Positions 15,711-23,369 of a stretch of DNA of 64,000 bases are shown in pieces; position 1 is the stretch's first letter; every line of letters starts with the position of its first letter. The notes under the pieces were generated by a model that worked only from the letters and a program-made list of their open reading frames with translations, had not been told where the DNA came from and ran no database searches. This DNA is from Sporosarcina sp. Te-1. Lineage in GTDB: Bacteria > Bacillota > Bacilli > Bacillales_A > Planococcaceae. Made by a program: the position numbers and the translations under genes. Location of the stretch: contig NZ_CP071798.1 of NCBI RefSeq assembly GCF_017498505.1, positions 4,079,501-4,143,500 on the forward strand, written 5' to 3'.

Positions 15711-17603
15711 ATGGAACGGCCGTATGAAGAGTGGTTCACGGCTTTTACGGAATTGCAGAAACAGCAACAGTATATCTTTTCGCACGCAAAAGAGTTGAAG
15801 TTATCCCATCAATCCATGCGGGACATATTAAAGGAATTGTGCAAAGGGATTGCGGATATCATGAATTGTGAACGGGTGAGCATTTGGCTTTATAATGAAA
15901 ATCACAATCGGCTGACTGCACAGAATTTCTATGACAGCCATCATTCCCATCATTATTCGGGTCAGGTGTTGGAACGATCAGACTATCCATCCTATTTTAG
16001 TGCGATTGAGCAGGAGCGGGTATTAGCTATCGATGATATCGAGAACGATACGTCGATGGAAGAATTAAAACAATGGTATTTTCATCATGCGGATTCAATT
16101 GTTGGTCTCATTGATGCGACAATCCTATTAAGTCGTGGACTTGGCGGGGTGCTCTGTTGTGAAACAAGAAACAAACGCATTTGGACATCGTTGGATAAAA
16201 TCCTTATGGCAGCTATTGCAGATATGGTGTCGTTCATATTTGACAGGCTGTATAGGATAGAAATGGAAGAGCATCTCCATAAATTAGCGTATACGGACAT
16301 TTTAACAGGGCTTCACAACCGTCATGCCTTCTACGAGGCAGTGACAGATCAACTTCGGAGTCAGGCACAAGGGCAACGGGGAATGTTCATTTATTTAGTA
16401 ATAGACCAATTTTCAGAGGTGCAAAGCGTCCTCGGACAGGACAGTGCCGCTCAACTGCTTCGAATGATAGGAGGACGGGTAAGAGAACTGTTCCCGGCAC
16501 CGGCTATTACGGCCCGTTTTGCCTTCGACCACTTTCTCATTTATTCTCCATACGATGGCCAGGTCGACCGGGAGTTGCTCTTACGGCGGATGGAGCTTGT
16601 GTCCAATGAACTGAGAAGACCCTTGTTCATTTCCGGCCAGGAAGTGTATATGACGTTCAGCTACGGTATTTCCATTTATCCAGATCATGTGAATAGCTCA
16701 CAACTAGGTGTCCAACATGCGTTCCTGGCACTGGAAACAGATCGTCGGGAAACGAAGCGAAGAGCATGCGGCGTATACGAACCGCATATGCAGGAAAATG
16801 TCAAACAGGCAATGTTCTCTGAGATGAATTTGCGAAAAGGGCTGGATACCAATGAATTCAAATTGTTCTACCAGCCACAGGTCGATATGGATGGAGTGGT
16901 TCAGGGAATGGAAGCGTTAATACGCTGGGAGCACCCGGAGCGCGGCCTGATTGCCCCTGACAGTTTCATAGAGCTAGCGGAATCGACAGGTTTGATCATT
17001 CCAATCGGCGAATGGGTCATCAAGAAAGCGTTGATGCAGCTGGCGAAATGGCATCGGCAAGGCCATGCGAATCTGACCATCTCAGTGAATATATCACCTC
17101 GGCATTTCTTGCACCCGAATTTCCCATTTTACTTACGGAAATGCGTGGATGACTATGGGGTAGAACCCGAACGACTGATATTGGAAATAACCGAAAATGT
17201 GGCGCTCGAAAATCATGTTGCCGTTCAAAAAAGAATAGACATTTTAAGGGAGATGGGTTTCTTCATTGCAATCGACGATTTTGGCAAAGGGTATTCTGCA
17301 TTCATTTATTTGCAACGTTTCCCTGTCCACCAGATCGAAATTGACCGCCAATTCATCAGTGGATTGGGAAACGACCAGAACAGCCGGTCCATCGTCGAAA
17401 CAATCGTCCATTTGGCAAAAATGCTTGGCTTGCATACTATAGCCGAAGGGGTCGAAACAGAAGTCCAATGGGAGATCATCAGGGAATTGGCATGTACGAG
17501 GGCCCAAGGATTTTATTTCGGCAAACCGATGCCTGTGGCGGAGGTCGATCGACTGCTCGCCAGCTCGGAAAGCAATGTCAAGTTGCCTTACATCTACATA
17601 TAG
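15711..17603 (+). CDS. GAF - degenerate GGDEF - EAL cyclic-di-GMP phosphodiesterase
   Basis: The 630-residue protein has a GAF sensory domain (about 35-180), a GGDEF-like domain (about 190-350) and an EAL domain (about 365-620). The GGDEF core is lost: the position reads FAFDHF (270-275), although DILTGLHNRHAF is kept, so it cannot make c-di-GMP by the usual mechanism. The EAL domain looks active: EALIRW (401-406), ITEN (493-496), DDFGKGYS (522-529), EIDRQF with Asp545, and EGVET (579-583). It probably hydrolyses c-di-GMP, with GAF and the inactive GGDEF as regulatory parts. No signal peptide or membrane helix is visible. AAAGGGGG precedes the ATG. Two terminators follow. Confidence 0.92.
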   Translation: MERPYEEWFTAFTELQKQQQYIFSHAKELKLSHQSMRDILKELCKGIADIMNCERVSIWLYNENHNRLTAQNFYDSHHSHHYSGQVLERSDYPSYFSAIEQERVLAIDDIENDTSMEELKQWYFHHADSIVGLIDATILLSRGLGGVLCCETRNKRIWTSLDKILMAAIADMVSFIFDRLYRIEMEEHLHKLAYTDILTGLHNRHAFYEAVTDQLRSQAQGQRGMFIYLVIDQFSEVQSVLGQDSAAQLLRMIGGRVRELFPAPAITARFAFDHFLIYSPYDGQVDRELLLRRMELVSNELRRPLFISGQEVYMTFSYGISIYPDHVNSSQLGVQHAFLALETDRRETKRRACGVYEPHMQENVKQAMFSEMNLRKGLDTNEFKLFYQPQVDMDGVVQGMEALIRWEHPERGLIAPDSFIELAESTGLIIPIGEWVIKKALMQLAKWHRQGHANLTISVNISPRHFLHPNFPFYLRKCVDDYGVEPERLILEITENVALENHVAVQKRIDILREMGFFIAIDDFGKGYSAFIYLQRFPVHQIEIDRQFISGLGNDQNSRSIVETIVHLAKMLGLHTIAEGVETEVQWEIIRELACTRAQGFYFGKPMPVAEVDRLLASSESNVKLPYIYI

Positions 17604-17614
17604 AAGTAACAAGG

Positions 17615-17653
17615 AAAAGTTGGATACACACACGTCGGTTCCAACTTTTTTTA
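17615..17653 (+). terminator. Terminator of the GAF-EAL gene
   Basis: AAAAGTTGG pairs with CCAACTTTT and is followed by a run of T. Confidence 0.8.
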
Positions 17654-17665
17654 GTGTACTACATT

Positions 17666-17706
17666 GAAAAAGGTCCGTTCTCTGTGGAGAGAAACGGACC
17701 TTTTTT
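17666..17706. terminator. Bidirectional terminator between EAL gene and oxidase operon
   Basis: AAAAAGGTCCGTT-TCT pairs with AGA-AACGGACCTTTTTT; A-rich on the left and T-rich on the right, so it can serve both converging transcripts. Confidence 0.9.
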
Positions 17707-19362
17707 CTATGGTCTGCCGATCGGCCAATCAAATGGCACAGAACCAGGAGGAGAGTGTTTCAATATATCGAAGACTGGTATCGTGTAAGCGAATAAAATG
17801 AGCGCGATTGTAATACCAATCCATAAATACCAGTTTTCCAAGACTTTTGGTGTCGGATCTGCATCTACTTCTTCCTCTGCGATCGGGAACTCTTCTACAC
17901 CGCGTGGCGCAAAGAAGGCCAGTTGGATGAAAATATAGATCATGAGCACAATTCCGATAAATAGGATGGTTCCACCAATCGCTTGGGCAGCCTGATAGCC
18001 AATCCAAGTCTGCACTTGATCCCCACCTGCATAGGTCGAGAAGTTGGAGCGGCGTGGACCGCCCAATAGCCCTTGGATATGCATAGCTGTCGACATGATG
18101 GTCATACCGACTGTCCAAATGATTGCTTGAATGATACCGAGTTTATTTAACCTTGGTGTCAAGCGGCGTCCTGTCAAATGCGGCACAAGCCAATACGCAA
18201 TTCCGAAATACGTAAGGATGACAGTAGTGGCTACGGTCAAATGGAAGTGACCGGTGACCCAGATTGTATTATGAATCAGTGAGTTCATTTGGTGGGATGC
18301 ATTGACAATCCCGCCCGCTCCTCCTGGAATAAATGCTACCATGCCGATGAATGGCGCAAGGAAACGAACATCCTTCCAAGGCAGATGCTTGAACCAGCCA
18401 AACAATCCTTTATGACCCTTACGGCGTCCCGTTGTTTCGAATGTCGCAAAAATCGAGAATGCGGTCATTAAAGTAGGGATAACTACCATGAATGTTAGGA
18501 CAACTTGTATGAATTTCCATGTCGGATCAATCCCTGGTTCTGTCAACTGGTGATGGAAACCGACCGGGATCGAGAACATCAATAATAGGATGAACGACAT
18601 ACGTGCAAGGGAATCGCTAAATAATTTTCCTCCAATAATCTTTGGAATGATTGCATACCATGCCATGTACGCAGGGAGCAACCAGAAATAAACAAGCGGG
18701 TGACCGAAATACCAGAACAATGTACGGCTAAGCAAGACGTTGATCGTTTCAGCATAGCCAAGAGACCATGGAATGAATTGGATCAATACGGAAGCTGCCA
18801 CACCTAACGATGCGATGAACCACATCGCCATATTGATGACCACCATGAAGGCGAGCAAAGGTGATTTTTGTCCTTTATTCGCTTTCTTCCAAACATATAG
18901 CTGATGGAAGTTAGTGAAGACGGCAACCCAGCTGCCGACGATCACGAGAGCTAAACCAATATAGAAAGCAGGATGAGCACGGAGTGGTGCATAGAATGTA
19001 TAAAGAACATTCGCCTGGCCGACAAGTATAGTGATGGCTGCCATGACAGTCCCGGCAAGCATGAGCCAGAAGGACCACCAACCGGTTTTGCGTTGCTTAT
19101 CGGAAATTCCAACTGTTTTTCCCATTAAAGCAAATTGGAATCCGATGATAAAGAATGTGGTAAGTACGAGACCCAGTATGACGCCGTGCACTGTGAGAAT
19201 CGTATAGTAGTTGATGCCGAACGGCAATGTGAATTTTCCCGAGCGGGCGAGTGTCTGCAAGAGACCCATCAGACCGCCGACGAGCAAGGCCGCAAATGTC
19301 ACATACATGAACGACATGTACAGACGGGCATCCTTCTTAGCAATTTTTAACTGGTTCATCAT
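17707..19362 (-). CDS. cbaA: ba3-type cytochrome c oxidase subunit I
   Basis: The 551-residue polytopic protein is the catalytic subunit of a B-type heme-copper oxidase, reducing O2 to water and pumping protons. Family stretches include ILTVHGVILGLVLTTFF (heme ligand His), LFWYFGHPLVYFWLLPAY (Cu-B His and cross-linked Tyr region), GFHHQLTEPG (Cu-B His pair) and NTIWVTGHFHLTVATTV (heme ligands). The short chain and the 3-subunit operon (IIa, II, I) match ba3/b(o/a)3 oxidases of Bacillales and Thermus rather than caa3. The start ATG overlaps the subunit II stop and follows GGAGGTG. Confidence 0.95.
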   Translation of the reverse strand: MMNQLKIAKKDARLYMSFMYVTFAALLVGGLMGLLQTLARSGKFTLPFGINYYTILTVHGVILGLVLTTFFIIGFQFALMGKTVGISDKQRKTGWWSFWLMLAGTVMAAITILVGQANVLYTFYAPLRAHPAFYIGLALVIVGSWVAVFTNFHQLYVWKKANKGQKSPLLAFMVVINMAMWFIASLGVAASVLIQFIPWSLGYAETINVLLSRTLFWYFGHPLVYFWLLPAYMAWYAIIPKIIGGKLFSDSLARMSFILLLMFSIPVGFHHQLTEPGIDPTWKFIQVVLTFMVVIPTLMTAFSIFATFETTGRRKGHKGLFGWFKHLPWKDVRFLAPFIGMVAFIPGGAGGIVNASHQMNSLIHNTIWVTGHFHLTVATTVILTYFGIAYWLVPHLTGRRLTPRLNKLGIIQAIIWTVGMTIMSTAMHIQGLLGGPRRSNFSTYAGGDQVQTWIGYQAAQAIGGTILFIGIVLMIYIFIQLAFFAPRGVEEFPIAEEEVDADPTPKVLENWYLWIGITIALILFAYTIPVFDILKHSPPGSVPFDWPIGRP

Positions 19363-19862
19363 TCATACACCTCCACAGTGGCAAACATCTGATGGTGGCC
19401 GATACCGCAATATTCATTACAGACGACTGTAAATTCACCGACGTTTTTCATTTCCGTCTCTAAGCGGCTCACATGCCCAGGTTCCACCATCATATTGACA
19501 TTCGTGCCTGCAACTTGGAAACCGTGTACGACGTCCTTAGTTGTAATCTGGAATAAAACCGTAGAACCCTTTGGTACTCTAATCTTTTTGACGGGCTTGC
19601 CGTCGGCGTCTGTTCCAAAATCATAGTTGAAAGCAGAAGCTACGATATTCACAATATATTTTCCTTCGGCGACTTCGCGAAGACCGAGATTTTCGGGCTT
19701 AAACGAATCATGCGCCTCGACATTTTCCGGATCAATGATTTCAATATGGCTTTGTGGATGCGTTCCTTTCCAAAAAGCGGCAAAACCGATAATAACGAGA
19801 AAGAGTGCTAATGATCCCATCCCGAAGATGAGCCATATTTTTTCAAATTTATGCAGATGCAT
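19359..19862 (-). CDS. cbaB: ba3-type cytochrome c oxidase subunit II
   Basis: This 167-residue subunit has one N-terminal transmembrane anchor (about 8-30) and an extracellular cupredoxin domain that takes electrons from cytochrome c. The CuA site is complete: His in VVHGFQVAG and the loop CNEYCGIGHHQM, giving the two Cys, His and Met. There is only one anchor helix, as in Thermus ba3 subunit II, where the second helix is supplied by the separate subunit IIa (encoded at 19887-20030 here). AGGAGGG precedes the ATG. Confidence 0.95.
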   Translation of the reverse strand: MHLHKFEKIWLIFGMGSLALFLVIIGFAAFWKGTHPQSHIEIIDPENVEAHDSFKPENLGLREVAEGKYIVNIVASAFNYDFGTDADGKPVKKIRVPKGSTVLFQITTKDVVHGFQVAGTNVNMMVEPGHVSRLETEMKNVGEFTVVCNEYCGIGHHQMFATVEVYE

Positions 19863-19886
19863 TGGATTCCCTCCTGACGGGTAAGA

Positions 19887-20030
19887 CTATCGCGATAAGA
19901 ATAAATAGTAACAACCGAACCATGTTCCCAAAATGAATACACCGAGCAGCATGACAGCAATCAAAGTCCCTTTTAAATTGATAGACGGGTTATGCTGCGG
20001 CTCCGTCTGCTGTTTTGTTGGCTTAGCCAT
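19887..20030 (-). CDS. ba3-type oxidase subunit IIa (47-residue single-helix protein)
   Basis: A 47-codon frame opens with ATG at 20030 after GGGAGGTGAACGT and ends at TAG 19887. The product has a short polar N-terminus (MAKPTKQQTEPQHNPSINL) and one hydrophobic helix (about 21-45, GTLIAVMLLGVFILGTWFG). Position directly before subunit II and this layout match the subunit IIa family of ba3 oxidases, in which it replaces a missing helix of subunit II. It is below common ORF length cut-offs and easily missed. It is the first gene of the IIa-II-I operon. Confidence 0.88.
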   Translation of the reverse strand: MAKPTKQQTEPQHNPSINLKGTLIAVMLLGVFILGTWFGCYYLFLSR

Positions 20031-20250
20031 ACGTTCACCTCCCAATCGGGAATTTCTCTTGTTACTTTTATCTTAATCACGACTGGAAAAATGAGAATTA
20101 GGGAATTCCCTATGATTCGACGAATCCGATCTTTGTTCACACTTTGTTCAAAGGGACTTCAAAAATTCGTCATAGTTGTTTAGTAGGGAGGAAAATGGTC
20201 ACGTTTTAACCACGAAGGAAAGGGAAAAGAAAATCGGACACAATTGGTGA

Positions 20251-20275
20251 TTGGTTCAATTCGTCAATTGACCAA
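20251..20275. promoter_or_regulatory. Imperfect inverted repeat over the nagB -35
   Basis: TTGGTTCAATT and AATTGACCAA form an imperfect dyad whose right arm is the TTGACC -35 box. Location suggests a repressor operator; it only loosely resembles NagR/DasR sites (ATTGGT half), so the regulator is unknown. Confidence 0.4.
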
Positions 20276-20296
20276 GTCTAGCAGGGTAATTAAAAT
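20268..20296 (+). promoter_or_regulatory. SigA promoter of nagB
   Basis: TTGACC (20268-20273), a 17-bp spacer and TAAAAT (20291-20296), 41 bp before the ATG. Confidence 0.65.
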
Positions 20297-20337
20297 GGAA
20301 GAGCACAGAAAAATCTATAGGAAAGTCGGTTGATAGA

Positions 20338-21039
20338 ATGAGTAACATCAAATGGCTCCAAGTGGAGAACTCCGAACAAGGGGCAGAGCAAGTGTATCAA
20401 ATAGTGAAACAAGAATTGGAACACAATCGGCTTCATGTCCTCGGATTAGCAACAGGAAGCACGATGATCCCCGTATATAAGAGATGGACGGAATCTGAAC
20501 TTGATTTCTCGGTTGTGAAAACATTCAACCTTGATGAATATGTCGGATTGGAAGCATCCAGCCCGAATAGCTACGCTTATTTCATGAATGATCATTTATT
20601 CAATAAAAAACAGTTCAAAGAAACGAATATTCCAAATGGAACGGCTGTGAACTTGGAAGAAGAATGCCAACGCTATGAAGCCGATTTGCAACAAAGTGGA
20701 CTGGATATCCAACTATTGGGCGTAGGAGAAAACGGACACATCGCATTCAACGAACCCGGCACCTCCGCTCAATCGGTTACGCATGTGGCTCAATTGACAG
20801 AATCCACGTTAGGCGTAAATAGCCAGTACTTCGAAAACGATGAAAAAATACCGGAAACGGCAATGACTATGGGGATCGCTTCTATTATGAGTGCAAAACA
20901 ATTGATCCTGCTGGCGTTTGGTGAGAAGAAACGGGCCGCATTGGAGAAGCTGAGAGAAGGCGAAGTAACAGCGGAATGGCCAATTACGTATTTGCATAAC
21001 CATGACAATGTTACAATTATTACAGACTTACAATTTTGA
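20338..21039 (+). CDS. nagB: Glucosamine-6-phosphate deaminase
   Basis: This 233-residue cytosolic enzyme converts glucosamine-6-phosphate to fructose-6-phosphate and ammonia, the last step of amino sugar catabolism. GLATGSTMIPVY (phosphate loop), KTFNLDEYVGL (catalytic Asp), GVGENGHIAFNEPG (His and second acidic residue) are all present; length matches the short Gram-positive NagB form. nagA and a NagR-type regulator are not adjacent, so it is a stand-alone unit with its own promoter and terminator. The RBS before ATG is weak (AGGAAAG at about 11 nt). Confidence 0.96.
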   Translation: MSNIKWLQVENSEQGAEQVYQIVKQELEHNRLHVLGLATGSTMIPVYKRWTESELDFSVVKTFNLDEYVGLEASSPNSYAYFMNDHLFNKKQFKETNIPNGTAVNLEEECQRYEADLQQSGLDIQLLGVGENGHIAFNEPGTSAQSVTHVAQLTESTLGVNSQYFENDEKIPETAMTMGIASIMSAKQLILLAFGEKKRAALEKLREGEVTAEWPITYLHNHDNVTIITDLQF

Positions 21040-21046
21040 TTAACAT

Positions 21047-21085
21047 AAAAAAGACCGCTTCCTAACAAGGAAAGCGGTCTTTTTG
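21047..21085 (+). terminator. Terminator of nagB
   Basis: AAAGACCGCTT-CCT pairs with AGG-AAAGCGGTCTTT and continues in T. Confidence 0.9.
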
Positions 21086-21147
21086 GTGTGCAGACTGTTT
21101 CAATACCATTTCACCTAGCAAGAATCGCAATGTTTTTGTCATGGGCT

Positions 21148-21164
21148 TGTTACAAAACTGTAAT
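21148..21164 (+). promoter_or_regulatory. WalR-type box upstream of NlpC/P60 gene
   Basis: TGTTAC-AAAAC-TGTAAT fits TGTWAH-N5-TGTWAH without mismatch, 74 bp before the start codon and in the same orientation. Another TGTTAC follows at about 21184 without a matching second half. Confidence 0.7.
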
Positions 21165-21237
21165 GTTTACAGGACTAAAAGCATGTTACAGTAGTTTCAG
21201 ATGATTTATTCAGATAAATAAAATTTTGGGGGACAAT

Positions 21238-21732
21238 ATGAGAATACAAGCAAGCATGCAAAAGTTTTTTGCGATTTCTGCAATGGCACTACTCTTATTT
21301 GTTGCGCCTTTCATAGATAAAGCTGAAGCGTCATCTTCAAAATCAGCTGCTATTTTAGAAACGGCTTCCAGTTTGAAAGGTATCAAATATTCATATGGCG
21401 GCACGACAACAGCGGGTTTTGATTGTTCCGGTTATGTTAGCTACGTTTTCAAGCAACACGGAATCAGCCTCGCACGAACTACTTCCGGAATGTATTCTTC
21501 AGGAAGTTCTGTCGACAAGGATGATTTACGTGAAGGCGATCTCGTCTTCTTTAACACGACGGGCAAAGGCGTCTCACATGTCGGCATTTACATTGGCGAC
21601 GGCAATTTCGCACACGCCTCCACATCGAAAGGCGTACGTGTTGATGAACTGGATGACCCACACTACTGGGGCAAGCGTTACATCGGAGCGAAGCGCATCT
21701 CCGAAGTTCATGACGTTGCTTCTGCTAGATAA
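21238..21732 (+). CDS. Secreted NlpC/P60 endopeptidase, catalytic domain only
   Basis: The 164-residue protein consists of a signal peptide (1 to about 31, ending DKAEASS) and a bare NlpC/P60 domain with catalytic Cys in GFDCSGYVSY and His in VSHVGIYIGD. No wall-binding domain is seen, so it may act free or through another protein. The catalytic part is very close to that of the SLH-bearing enzyme at 3.1-4.0 kb (YSYGGTTT, GKRYIGAKR versus GSRYLGAKR), suggesting paralogues. ATG at 21238 follows GGGGGAC; the longer TTG reading lies on the RBS. WalR box and terminator flank it. Confidence 0.93.
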   Translation: MRIQASMQKFFAISAMALLLFVAPFIDKAEASSSKSAAILETASSLKGIKYSYGGTTTAGFDCSGYVSYVFKQHGISLARTTSGMYSSGSSVDKDDLREGDLVFFNTTGKGVSHVGIYIGDGNFAHASTSKGVRVDELDDPHYWGKRYIGAKRISEVHDVASAR

Positions 21733-21748
21733 TCTTATAAAACATGTC

Positions 21749-21785
21749 AACAGCAGCACCCACAATTGGGCGGCTGCTGTTTTTA
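21749..21785 (+). terminator. Terminator of the NlpC/P60 gene
   Basis: ACAGCAGC and CCC pair with GGG and GCTGCTGT around a short loop, then TTTTT. Confidence 0.85.
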
Positions 21786-21836
21786 TGTATGGAGAGGAAA
21801 AGAAGGGAGGCGGAGCGTTTAGTAATTTTGTCAAGC

Positions 21837-22400
21837 TGCTCGTATCTATGTGTGGATCTCTCATATATCTTTGGATCCGCTCGTATCTATTTGTGGATCT
21901 CTCATATATTTCTGGAACCGCTCGTATCTGTTCGTGGATCTCTCATATATCTTTGGAACCGCTCGTATCTGTTTGTGGATCTCTCATATATCTCTGGAAC
22001 CGCTCGTATCTGTTTGTGAATCTCTCATATATCTCTGGAACCGCCCGTATCTGTTTGTGGATTTCTCATATATCTCTGGAACCGCTCGTATCTGTTTGTG
22101 GATCTCTCATATATTTCTGGAACCGCTCGTATCTATTTGTGGATCTCTCATATATTTCTGGAACCGCTCGTATCTGTTTGTAGATCTCTCATATATATCT
22201 CTGGAACCGCTCGTAAATCACCATGACTACTCGTACCAGTTTTGTACCTCTCATATCATCTTTCGAACCCCTCGTTTATGCCGGCCGCACGCTCTTATTT
22301 CAACGAGGACCGCTCGTGTCTGTTTGTGAATCTCTCATATCATCTATCGAACCGCTCACTAACACCAGCCGACCACTCGTTACTCTCTCGCTCATTAGTA
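21837..22400. repeat. 41-bp tandem repeat array with degenerate end
   Basis: Eight consecutive 41-bp units start at 21837, 21878, 21919, 21960, 22001, 22042, 22083 and 22124, with a ninth of 43 bp at 22165-22207 (two extra bases in an AT run). Units differ by one to four substitutions. From 22208 to about 22400 recognisable but diverged and length-variable units continue. Each unit contains CGCTCGTATCTG and GATCTCTCATATAT, which on the reverse strand look like two related half-units (ATACGAGCGG and ATATGAGAGA). The period is not a multiple of three and open frames occur in all three forward frames only because the unit lacks stops, so I read it as non-coding. It lies between two convergent genes' terminators. 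Function unknown. Confidence 0.92.
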
Positions 22401-22431
22401 TGCCAACTCTTCCTCCTTTATTCATCATTAC

Positions 22432-22467
22432 AAAAAAACACACCCATCATATCGATAGGTGTTTTTG
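22432..22467 (-). terminator. Terminator of slaP-secA2 operon
   Basis: ACACC pairs with GGTGT around an AT-rich loop; on the minus strand it is followed by TTTTTTTG. The stem is short. Confidence 0.6.
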
Positions 22468-22475
22468 AAATGCTT

Positions 22476-23369
22476 TTATTGAGGGACGCGGATGGTCCAA
22501 CGGGAGAAGTCGGGTTCTTCTTTTTGGACCATTTCTTTCGGGTAGATGAAGGTCCATGGCTTGGACGTATTGGCTTTGACCGAAAGCGGTCCGAGGTTGA
22601 AGGAACCACGGGCAACGATATCGCCAGTCGCATCGACGAGTTCAAGCGGAAGTTTTTCAATATTAATCTGCTTGGAATGACCGTTGCGGATGAAAATGGA
22701 AGCCGCAATGCCGCCGTCTTCTTGTTTTTTTACTTGGAAGCCGGCAAAGTTGACTTCGCGCGGCTTTAATTTTGGCATATTTTCTACCACTTTAGCCAAG
22801 GCATCTTTTTGTTCTTGCGACAGGCCGTCTTCCCAAGCTTGTTCCAATTCCAATTTATGTGGAACCATCGATTGAACGTTGAAAGCGAGCTTCCAGTTTT
22901 CAGCTGGCGGCGTCTCTGCGAAAATATTGTCTTTCGTGAAGACGAATACCCATGGGCGGGCACTGCGACCAGGAATGTCGCCGAGTTCGTTTAGATCAAA
23001 TTCTTGAGACGCGAGTGTTTTTCCTTCGGTGTCGAGCAGCATGAGTTCCACGGAGCCAACAGTGATCGTTTGATCCAATGAGGAACGGAAAAACGATTTG
23101 ACAAGCCAGCTTCCGTTTGCAGGTTCGATGTCAATATCAATCCCGGATAGGGAAATTTGGTTTGGCTTCAACGGTTCTAATTCATTTGCAAGGAAGCGGA
23201 ATACATATTCCTGCTCCTGTGAAAGTGTCCATTGTGGATGAAGGGAGAGGGCGGTCTCCACTGCATCCGTGCCCTCAGAACGGGCAGCGCCTTCTAAAAT
23301 CTCATTCGAGTCGATCGTGCTATCGGAACCTGTTTTGTCGGTTTTCTTAAATAATGATAAGAGTTTCAT
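22476..23369 (-). CDS. slaP: Accessory Sec system S-layer assembly protein
   Basis: The 297-residue protein resembles SlaP of Bacillus anthracis, which works with SecA2 to secrete S-layer proteins. Two related beta-rich SLAP-type repeats are visible (about 58-165 and 190-297), each beginning near a LKP(N/R) motif followed by an FAGFQV- or LSGIDI-like strand and ending in a PW-F-(V/I) strand. No signal peptide or membrane helix is seen, so it is probably cytosolic or membrane-associated. Its ATG overlaps the secA2 stop by 4 bp, which implies coupled translation. Confidence 0.85.
   Translation of the reverse strand: MKLLSLFKKTDKTGSDSTIDSNEILEGAARSEGTDAVETALSLHPQWTLSQEQEYVFRFLANELEPLKPNQISLSGIDIDIEPANGSWLVKSFFRSSLDQTITVGSVELMLLDTEGKTLASQEFDLNELGDIPGRSARPWVFVFTKDNIFAETPPAENWKLAFNVQSMVPHKLELEQAWEDGLSQEQKDALAKVVENMPKLKPREVNFAGFQVKKQEDGGIAASIFIRNGHSKQINIEKLPLELVDATGDIVARGSFNLGPLSVKANTSKPWTFIYPKEMVQKEEPDFSRWTIRVPQ

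Noticed and set aside
21395..22329. Long forward open frames across the repeat array (262, 91 and 159 codons)
   Set aside because: They arise because the 41-bp unit has no stop in any forward frame; each frame gives the same 41-residue cycle, there is no RBS, and one overlaps the NlpC/P60 gene.
21837..22400. CRISPR array
   Set aside because: Units are contiguous and nearly identical along their full length, with no unique spacers and no cas genes in the window.
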